Positions 55,601 through 64,000 of a stretch of DNA of 64,000 bases are shown one piece after another. The position numbers and the translations under genes were made by a program. The notes under the pieces were generated by a model that worked only from the letters and a program-made list of their open reading frames with translations, ran no database searches and was not told the origin of the DNA. The first letter of the stretch is position 1. Every line of letters starts with the position of its first letter. The stretch is from Klebsormidium nitens (Eukaryota > Streptophyta > Klebsormidiophyceae > Klebsormidiales > Klebsormidiaceae): assembly GCA_000708835.1 (NCBI GenBank), contig DF236976.1, positions 62,001 through 126,000 on the forward strand, given 5' to 3'.

Positions 55601-57058
55601 AGGAATGACAATTGCGTGAATGCAGCACATGCGGCAAGTTGCTCTGAGAATCTTATGTGAGGTCGCAATAGTGCCAAAGCCTGCATCTTTTGATCTGGCT
55701 TGCCTGAAAGCAGTCACATGCAACCTGCTTCAGCTTGCTGCTGTTGCAGCCCAGAACACAACATGGAAGAGATGTCCAGTGACTGCCCATCACATCAGAA
55801 TTAAGCACTTGGCTAGCAAACAAATCGCCAACCACACGGAGGGACACCAGCTTGCAGGCTCACTGCCTCAAGATTTCTTAAAAGGAGATCACTAGTCCGC
55901 ATTTTGTCCAAGTCAAGATTGACATAGAAAGAAAACGTGGAACCCTGAAGGAAGAGGACACATACCGGCAGGCTGCTCGTGAGTTCGGCCATGGAGAGCG
56001 CAATGAAGATGGAGAAGAACCCGACGGTGACCCAGCCCCAAATGACCGACACTGGACCGCCGTATGAAAAGCCCAGGCTGTACAGTCCCGTGATCCCCAT
56101 GAGCACACCAATGATGGTGTAGCTCACGGCAAAGTTGACAATCATGCCCTGCACACAGAACATTTTAATATGAGCTTGATGGGACCCCTCTACCCCAGAG
56201 CAACAAACCAGACAAAAAAGATGTCGATGCTGGAAAGAACCAATGATTTTGGATCGGGTTTCAGAAAGTGAACTTGCATGGTTAGGGGGGATGCGCCGAG
56301 CTTGTTGGATGGTATCTTCCTTCAAAGACTTTCATTCGCTTGTGACTGGGGGGATCTCATGGGCTCATGTGTCAGGCAGCCAACATGCTTTTGTGTTCAA
56401 GGTCAGACAAAGTCACAGCAGAGCGGCTGCAAAACCTGCGACTGCTTCCAAACGGCTGCCAAGAAAAGCCAGCGGACTTTCTCCTTACTGCTCAAGAAGC
56501 AAGGGCCACATGACTCTGTCAACATAGGCAAGTGCTGATCATCCATCCTAAAACTGTGCAATCCAGAGTAGCAAGAGTTGGAGCATATGCATCGGGAACT
56601 TGATCCTGAGGGAGGGGTTGACAAGGTGCGAAAGCTCACCAAGGTCCTGCTCAACTCCTGCTTGTACCTGTAAGAAAGGGGCACTTCAATCAGCAGTTAT
56701 CATACAGCTGTCCTTGCATTGTTTCTTGCGGATAGATCTTCTACACCAAGGTGCACTGCATGTTCCCAGAGTGGTGGGCTTTCCAAGCGAAACTAGATCT
56801 CAATGTGGGTTCCTTGAGAATGACAGCCCCTGCTTTTGGCAAAAAGAATGTTTGGTGCGTCTTCAGTTCTGCTTGCACATTGCAGCAAGCTGATCAGGGT
56901 ATGTGAGACAAATCCCACCTTGGGCTTTCAGCATTTCTCCTTCAAGAACTGAGCTCAGATGCACACAAGTCAAGAACCAGGTAGACTTACCCCAGCTCTC
57001 TGAGTCTCTTCTCCCCAGTGTCAGTCACAATCGCCTTGACCTTCTTGACCTTCCCCAT
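49646..57058 (-). CDS. Amino-acid/GABA permease, BAT1-like (APC family), copy B
   Basis: Paralogue of the permease at 35812-41009, in opposite orientation. 546 aa in twelve exons (minus): 57058-56991, 56667-56640, 56148-55966, 55276-55202, 54621-54451, 53828-53717, 53276-53149, 52598-52470, 51840-51658, 51101-50836, 50390-50301, 49853-49646. Family blocks: KRLRELGYKQELSRTL, FAVSYTIIGVLMGITGLY, GGLYFWSYHLAGPKWGP, ATHLTEETVGADW, DPGNATAGLNAVGQIFYDAF, FAVTRDKAVPFSKFLHW, HNFHPGPFHLGW. About 12 TM helices are expected in an endomembrane, mitochondrial or plasma membrane. Exon 2 is a 28-bp microexon. Compared with copy A, two introns are extra (after exon 1 and between exons 4 and 5); every other internal exon has the same length. 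The C-terminal tail differs (ENYYKDEMTVHGEENRKAPP). Confidence 0.92.
51064..51308 (-). repeat. Decayed tandem copies of an exon 5' edge inside an intron
   Basis: The 5' end of permease-B exon 10 plus its acceptor and adjacent intron (51064-51160, plus-strand text CTGAAGGGGACGGCCTTGTC) is repeated at 51197-51308, and a shorter, more diverged fragment occurs at about 51350-51382. In the second copy, the frame matching LFAVTRDKAVPF carries a stop codon (CTGTAAGCGG), so it is not a usable exon. Confidence 0.75.
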
Positions 57059-58014
57059 GACCCCATGCGCTGCAGAACCAACATCAACCCCCATCCTTCC
57101 TCGCTTGAGAGATTCCGCAGGAATTTACAAGCTGTAACTTAGGGAGAGCACTATAAGTAGTCAGCGTGATCCCTCAGCTGTATAAGGAACAGGCTGCTAC
57201 CTCCAAAGGGTGTACTGCACTATGTACTGCTGCCTTTTCTTGAAAGCGATGTGCAATGTTGAGACACCCAAGTGACAGCCCTTTTGCTCGTCCTAGCAAT
57301 CTTTCAAAGGGCCGCCGCTACTTAGATGAGAACCTGCAAACCTCTGCTACTACCTTAGCAGCTGTTTTGAGACCTTCAAGATCGTTTTTGTGGCTGAGCC
57401 AAGGCAAGAGCTGCAAGCTGCAGACAACGTTCAAACAACTTTGCAAGGTTGCCGATCCCTATCAGAATCTGGCTATCAGGGGACGCAGCTTGCTGACTAC
57501 GGTACTATTACTAGGTAGCTAGGACTAGTCTTTAAGTTCTACGGGATGTGGACATCTTTAGCCTTAATAGGTAGGGTTTGCAATCTGCAGGATCCCTCTG
57601 CAGACTGAGACAGACTGCGGACTGCAGTGCAGATCGCAGGGAGGACCGCGCTAGTCTGAAGCTAGTCATCAGTTCTGCAGATCGGAGCACTTGAGGACGC
57701 GGCAGCTCGTGTGGCGGTACGCACCGTGTGTAAGCAGTCGGGGCTCCGTTCTGTTTAAAACGGTACGTACCGAGAACCGGCGGTGACCAGCAAGTTGGCC
57801 CACTGCTTCCGGAGTCCGAACTCGGAGCCCACGAGATCCACATGGGTTTAGGCGCCAGCTTCCGCCGGCTGCAATCTTGCGACTGCAATCATGCGATGGA
57901 CGTCATCAAACTTAATCTCGTTATTGGTTTCGTTTATCGTAATGATCAACTTGACTTTATGAACAATATCAGTCGAGATATTGAGTTTAATTAAATGAGC
58001 TCCGACTAACACTA

Positions 58015-58086
58015 AAAAACCCTAACCAAAAAAGATATCTGCTCCGCACCCTTACCCACCCTAAACCACCAGACTAACCCTACCCG
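58015..58086. repeat. Degenerate plant-telomere-like motifs
   Basis: AAACCCTAACC, CACCCTAAACC and ACTAACCCTACCC occur within about 70 bp; they resemble the plant telomere unit CCCTAAA. Too short and degenerate to be a telomere; could be an interstitial remnant or chance. Confidence 0.4.
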
Positions 58087-58380
58087 TCATATCAGTGCGG
58101 TTAGTTTTTACCCAACATTTTTTACCGCTTATATTAGATATATATTTCTTGACTTAATACAATCAACTTGACAATCCGTCGTCAAATTGGCGGCATGATT
58201 ACCGGCGAAAATCTCGATGCATCGCGGACTCCCGAGGGGTTATGTACCGGTAATATTTGCGGTCTTGAAGGCTAACCCAGGGCTTAATACGCGGAACCCA
58301 AGCCTTGGTGGTTATCAACCATGCTGGGTCACAGATGCATGTACAAGTTCAATTGGGAGAACTACCGGTAGCTGTTGCCG

Positions 58381-58410
58381 GACATTGAGCAGGGCGACAT
58401 TGAGCAGGGC
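58381..58410 (+). repeat. 15-bp tandem duplication
   Basis: GACATTGAGCAGGGC occurs twice in direct succession in intergenic DNA. Confidence 0.9.
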
Positions 58411-58613
58411 TTGTTGCACTGGTTAAAAAACAAGTTTCTGAAACCCTCGCCATAACCCTTCCGTCAAACCAGGTCTCGTCCCAGAAGTGCCACGTGCTTA
58501 CTACCGACTGGTCGTACAATACACAGTCACCACACTAGGACTAGGTATACCTACCTAGCTAGGACCAAGCTGCCATGGGGCCGGGATGATGAAGCAGACA
58601 GACGCAAGTAGTA

Positions 58614-59129
58614 CAAAGAACTCAGTTGTAAAAGTGTTAACAAGCAGGTGTTACCTAGGCCGATATCCTCAGCCGCACGATTTGTGTTCGCCCGTACCAC
58701 TTTTCGACCGTGATTGCATCTCCAAAACCATGTGTACGACTACCGGTACCGGGAGAGCCAAACATCCTCATCGCGGTACTAGTACCTACCCCTAACCAAG
58801 CTAGGCTGCGCAGTCCCGGGCTATGACGTCCATCCCTCCGGTCAAAACCACCGGGCAATGTAGGCAAGGGAAGGCTTTAGAAGTTTAGGCCTGGGTAAAG
58901 GGGCTAGACGCCTGAATCGTTTCCAACCAAGCCCGGTCATCTCATCCCTGCACTCCTAGTATCCATCCGGTTCAAATAAGTGGCTCGGTGACCTAGACTG
59001 TAATGACCTGGAGTTTCAATAGCTGAAGTACCGAGCATTTCCTCCGGTCAGTATGCTCAGACACAGATAATTCTAGGGGGTTGGAACACTTGAGGTTTGA
59101 TGTTCACACTTTTACAACTGAGTTCTTTG
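58614..59129. repeat. 24-bp perfect inverted repeat (MITE-like)
   Basis: The sequence at 58614-58637 (core GAACTCAGTTGTAAAAGTGT) is the exact reverse complement of 59106-59129, and the similarity continues imperfectly on both sides (AGT(A/G)GT outside, AACA inside). The ends are about 470 bp apart with no coding capacity between them, consistent with a small non-autonomous DNA transposon. Confidence 0.65.
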
Positions 59130-59648
59130 ACCACTGAGATGGTGCTGGGAATCGAAGGGGATGGGGTTTGGCCGCTTCGCATTGCTTCTGTGGCACCAGA
59201 GGCTGAGCAGACGAGCCTGGGCATTCCGTTTGTAAGCACCGTCTTGAGGAACGCAGAATCACGTCTGCGTCTGTGCCCAGAACTCGAGGAAGGTTTGCAT
59301 GCTTGGTTTGAGAGGAGTTTGAGGTTCAAGGGGAGATAGTAGCAATCTGTCACGCCTTGTAAAGGAGCTGTGAATTCCCTGTACAGGCAAATGCATGCAA
59401 ACAGCCTGGTTGCCTAGAAATGAACGTTCAGAGAGGAAAAGGGAGCCTTTTGGAATCACACTGTGGAGTGTGAAATCCTCTGTGCTGCATACAGCATAGC
59501 TTCTGGGGCCAGTTTTGCTTGTTATTGAAAAGAAGCAGAAGACTATGGATAGTAGTTAAGAAGAGGTTTACAAGCAGCAGAGGTCTGCGTAGTAACACCT
59601 ACTCAGTGTGAGCTGCCTCCAAATGCAATAAGGCGTCAAAAACTAAAC

Positions 59649-62600
59649 ATGGCAGCCTTTCATCCCTCAAAGACTCCGGACGTAGCAGCAGAGAGTATTC
59701 CTAGCATCGCCTTGACGAAGGCGGCTAATATTGTTGAATCCGGAACTCAGAACCAGACCAATGAGAAAGCAGCCCCGTCAATACCACACGACCTGCGGCC
59801 AGCAGGTGACATTAGCATCCGCACCCGGAACGCAGACCCTAAATGCGAGCGGCACTATGTGATTGTCGTGCACGGCACATTCGACCCCCCTGCCCCAGAT
59901 GAAAAAGTTCCAAAGTGGTACCAACCTGACCCAGAAAACCCCAAGAATTTCTGCACCATTGTTGGGGAAAACTTGGAACACCTTCCCCTGGGAAAAGATG
60001 CGGTGTGGCGGGACCTGCCTGTGCGCGCCCCCCCAAAGCTGCGATCGTTCTGCTGCGGATTCATCCCAGCAGAACAGGAGCAGGAGGTTCCGTACCCCTT
60101 CCATTGGGATGGGAGCAACACGCATGCAGGGAGGATTGCAGGGGGGCGCCAGCTGGCGGTGCTTCTTAACACCATCGGGAAGAACGATCCGGCAGCAAGG
60201 ATACACCTTGTGGCGCACTCGCACGGGGGTAACGTGGTGCTCGCGGGTGTGGCGGTGAGGGGCGGCGCTGGGCTCATTGTGCTACTTTGGAGCTTTTCAT
60301 TGGGTAGCTTGGGACTTCCGCTTTGTGCATCTTATCAAGTGGAAGTGAAGGTCGAAGCAATGAAGGAGCTTTCCTTGGTTTCTTCTTGCCTCCACGGTAG
60401 AGTAGATATACTTGGCCTCTTTTCTATCGTGGCTTCAACCAATGCATAATGCGCGAAACTGGTTAAAGCCACAATTCCCAACCTGGAAGAATATGGAACA
60501 AGCCAATAAGCATCCGAAGGGAAAGTTTGCCCGGTGGCTCTGTTTGACTTTCTCCAGCTTGACTTTGTACAAAGACCGTAAACCATTCCTTTAAAATGGT
60601 TGCTAATGATCTGTCTCTGGGCCTACAGAAGTACCTGCGTATCCTGCGAAAGGAATCTGGCCAAAACTACAACGACGACATCGAAGCAGCATTCTGGAGG
60701 GACGCCAAGCAAGATCACGACGAGATTGGCAAGCCCGGGAAGATCACAGACGTCATCTGGTGGTGGAAGCTGAACCCGTTCTTAATGGTGCACCGGTGAG
60801 GGGCCTTCCCAAGGCTCTGAACACTGAAATTGGAATATGGCGTTTCGGGGAAACCTTTTAGTAGCTAGGACCTTTTAAAGGCTTTTTGTTTGTTACTTAC
60901 GCGTTAGTTTGTTGAACCTGGCTGGCTTAACCAGACTCATGATCCAGGAATTTTGGAAGAGTGGGATTGTGCGACATCCCAAGCCATAGTCACAGGACGT
61001 CTGGAACATCAGACCAGCCCAGTCGTCGATGCAGTCAGGCTTGGGTAGAAAAGCGATGATACTCATAAATAGAGGCCAATATCCACGAGTAATTTTCAGC
61101 ATGGTCTTGACTGTCCAAATGTCGGAGAATCAACCCTTTTTCGGTGGGCTTCTCCACATTCTAGAAGCCCTGACCCCAGGTCTATCTGCGCAGGCCGTTC
61201 CCAATCGTTGAGAAGACCGACGAAGAAACTGGGTTGAGGAAAGCCAAGATTTCGGCAGGCAAGCTGACCCGCGCGTCCTTCATCAAGCGCTTCTTTCGGC
61301 CCGCCAGCTACGACCAGGAAAACTTTGGCGGGAAAGAACTTTACAGGTGGGAACGATGTTCTCCAGTCTAGGCATTCACCTTTCAGATCTTGGGGGCTGA
61401 CCATGGTATAATGGACAGGACTTCGGTCCTGAAATTTCACAAGGCGAAGTGCAAGGCTTCCGAGTGGCTGCCAGAATAGGATCTCAAAGCGGAACCCATA
61501 TAGAAAGACGTGCGGCTGCGACATACGTAAAACTCGGACTGGCGAGACTCCGTTGTAAGCTCAGAACTCTGAAAGCAACAAGTGTGGCTGGAGTTCTAAG
61601 AGAAAGGGCTGCCACTTTACGCAATATCTGAGCTGGCCTTGACGTTCAAAGTGCCTTCGTCGTGTTACACTCTTTCCAAGAATATTTTTGGAGTGGCTGA
61701 CACGTGTTATTCGCAGGTGGGCGTATTATTCGTGGATGGACCGGCTGCTGCAGCTGGGACAGATCCGGCGCTACAAGTACCTGCGCCGCAGGTGGGCGAC
61801 CTGCCCCGTCACCAACGCGCTCGGCAACATCGTCTTCCTTGGTGAGCAACTGCGGCATGGACGCCCACAGAGTGACAGTTGCGGCGAAATATTACGCAAA
61901 ATGCTTAATGCTAGGTGTGGGGCAATCGTTGTAAGTAATCAGCAGCCAAGAAGCATAATTGGACACTCTGTTGTGTACAAAGCACGACATGACGTACATA
62001 GTACCTGAAAGGGTGCCCCTTCCGCTTGTGCTAGCACTCTGTTGGCACGCAAACTCCTAAGCTGGCAGCTCGCATATTCGCGCATGTTTGCACTAAGTTA
62101 AATACGACGAGATCGTCAAGCTGGCACCGTGCCTACTTCGGTTGAGTTTACGTCACCATTGCCCTTTCATGTCAGCAAAATCTGCAAGCTCAGTCGGTCC
62201 ACATAGCTCGAGCTTTCTCCATGCTTGCCGGCTTACTTAGTGGAAGAACTTTAGCGCAACTCCGATACCTGGCTATCCGACAGCTCGTGCCCCCAAAGGA
62301 CGCAATTCACGCTGACTTTCTTCCGCAGGGACGCCTTTCTACACCAAGATCTGGGACGACTTCAGCACAATACACGTGGCACTCGGCATCCTGTGGCAGA
62401 CCATCATTGTGTCGGTCACTTTGGGCGTCATCGTGACGCTGTTCCGGCTGGCCGTCTACCGCCGGTACCAGTCGCTGTTGGGGACCGGCAGTACCGTCTT
62501 CTGGGCAGTCACCGCTGTGCTTTCGTTTGTGGCGCTCACGATCAAGCGGGTCCAGGACAGGGTGAGGGAGACAAAATCCTCGTCTTTGAGTTTCGACGAA

Positions 62601-63926
62601 CAGCTGGCAGACTGTCTTGGTTTGGAATGGGGAGCAAAAGAATGCTCTTTAGGTCTTTGATTACACAAGGATCTCCCCAAAGACGGAATTATATGCATGG
62701 ATACTCCGACGGGTAGTTCACTATCTATGTTGGCAGTGGATCTGCACGCGTTGTTGCAGGTTTGGGGTCCTCCATCTTTTGCTAAAGCAACGCTACGACT
62801 GCAGATGTGCAATAGTGTCTGGCTTGAAGTCCTTACAGCAGCAAGAACTGCAGTCGTGAAGGCGTGACAAAGTGCCGTTTCCGTGCAGGTGTTCTACAAT
62901 GGGAACCTGTACCACGACCCGCGCAAACCGTGGTCTGACACGATGCGCGCCCTGGTGGTCAATGCGGGAAAGCTGGACGAAGCGGCGCTTGCGCTCTCGA
63001 CTGAGCCCGTGGTGAGCGCGCAACTGCACCTGTAGCGATTGCGATCGAGGTCATGCTTTGCTCGGGTGTCTTGTGACTTACTTCGCTTCTTTTTGGAGTG
63101 GAGTCTTGACGGCGCTGAAAGTCTTAGCTCAGCCAATACTGGGAAGAGGGAACGGAAAAGGAGGAATACAGTTGAGTGAATCAAACTTCGACGGAACCGG
63201 ATTATGTTCATGCCAAAGAGGCGCGCAGCTAATGAAAAGTAAGGCTGCGTCTCCAGAGAACTTTGGAGGAGCTCCTCAACAAGTCGCGCCCTTATCCGCT
63301 CACCCATTGAAGAAGGGCCGGCGTTTTGAGAGGCTTTGAGGTCAGGCTTCTGCAAACGAGGACCTCAAGGTCCCGGAGGTGGTTGCAAGGAAATTGTAGG
63401 TCTGTATCCTTCCGCCAGTTGTCTGAGCAGCAAATGGCCCCGCCCGCCACCCAACTGACCAGGCACCTACTCCCGTTCTCTTGATTTACCAAAGTCGTTC
63501 AAGCTCGGACACCTCGCCGGCTGCTTTAAGATTTCAGAGTCGCCTGAGAGTGACAAGTCAACGAGACAGCCTACCAAACACCTGCAGAGCCCTTGAGCCT
63601 GTCATCAGTCCGACCTCATAACTGCGCTCACAACCGCCCTCTGACATGCTCGGACTCCTCTCTTTCCTTCGCAGGTGCGCGCATACCTCCTCCCCCAGAT
63701 CCGCTTCTACCTGGACCCCGCCCCGTGGTCCACGTGGCAGTACCCCATTGGCCGCACGTGGTACAAGACGCTGGCCATCTGGTACGACGACGTGTGGCTC
63801 GTCGTGTGGAACACGCTCTTTTCGCTGCTGCTCCTGCTGCGCTGGATGGCCAACTTCCTGCTCGTGCCGCTGCTCTCTGAGTCCACGCTCAAGCTGCTCA
63901 TCACCATGTCCTTCGGCCTGCAAAAC
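59649..63926 (+). CDS. Alpha/beta-hydrolase (lipase-like) with membrane segments, 5' part
   Basis: Putative serine hydrolase attached to a membrane; substrate unknown. Seven exons are visible: 59649-60254, 60629-60795, 61194-61346, 61717-61841, 62329-62561, 62889-63011, 63675-63926. The next intron begins at 63927 and the 3' end lies beyond the window; 553 residues are seen. The N-terminal ~65 residues are polar. The hydrolase part shows an oxyanion-type strand YVIVVHGTF (His75, Gly76) and the nucleophile elbow HLVAHSHGGNV with Ser191 as likely catalytic Ser. NALGNIVFLGTPF (about 340-354) resembles the region after the core of such lipases. Predicted TM segments: about 367-389, 405-422, 508-528 and possibly 530-550. 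The catalytic Asp and His were not assigned. The hydrolase call is from motifs only; no specific family name is certain. Confidence 0.75.
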
Positions 63927-64000
63927 GTGAGGGATTCCTGCCAACCGGCCCTGCTCTTTGCGCCTGGTGCGGTCTCGCCTCTCAAGAGAGAAGCAGAAGC
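63927..64000 (+). other. Start of an intron cut by the window end
   Basis: The GTGAGG donor after codon 553 (Asn) opens an intron of the hydrolase gene; no further exon is reached. Confidence 0.7.

Larger units (their letters stand above)
57059..59648. other. Divergent intergenic region with AT-rich and repeat DNA
   Basis: Upstream of permease copy B (minus) and the hydrolase gene (plus). It contains CTGCAG-rich DNA at about 57585-57680, an AT-rich tract at about 57895-58170 with telomere-like motifs, a 15-bp tandem duplication at 58381-58410 and a 24-bp inverted repeat at 58614-59129. No exon could be supported. Confidence 0.5.

Overview
This window is plant-type nuclear DNA. Every gene is split into short coding exons (about 28 to 2,100 bp) by GT-AG introns of roughly 170 to 1,200 bp. 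The gene content points to a photosynthetic streptophyte: a plant-style LRR receptor kinase, a plastid-targeted FabG, BAT1-type amino-acid permeases, glutaredoxins, and a large protein with a transit-like N-terminus. The balanced base composition and GC-rich third codon positions would suit a charophyte alga such as Klebsormidium, but that genus call is inference. I built the exon models by hand from reading frame, intron phase and paralogue comparison, so UTRs and some first exons remain uncertain.

Layout. 1-1260 (-): 5' part of splicing factor SF3a60. 3091-13098 (+): 17-exon LRR receptor-like kinase of 849 aa. 14494-17158 (+): large low-complexity protein with a coiled coil. 18402-25503 (-): 1113-aa protein with a putative plastid transit peptide, function not recognised. 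26457-31992 (+): plastid 3-oxoacyl-ACP reductase (FabG), divergent from the previous gene. 32887-34707 (-): small unknown protein. 35812-41009 (+): BAT1/GABA-permease-like transporter. 42731-44446 and 46838-48340 (+): two glutaredoxins, one with a signal peptide. 49646-57058 (-): second permease paralogue, in inverted orientation. 59649-63926 (+): 5' part of an alpha/beta-hydrolase with membrane segments.

The region 35.8-57.1 kb is a nested paralogue cluster (permease, glutaredoxin, glutaredoxin, inverted permease), evidently formed by local duplication. All internal exon lengths match between the permeases, except that the second copy has two additional introns. Both glutaredoxins carry an unusual CPFT active site, and one uses a GC-AG intron.

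The intergenic DNA holds several inverted-repeat structures that look like small non-autonomous transposons. Two introns contain decayed duplicates of neighbouring exon edges. I saw no tRNA, rRNA, CRISPR array or intact transposase gene, and no strong sign of an entirely new system. The most worthwhile leads are the unrecognised 1113-aa protein, the CPFT glutaredoxin pair, the altered catalytic loop of the receptor kinase, and the intron and exon-edge differences.
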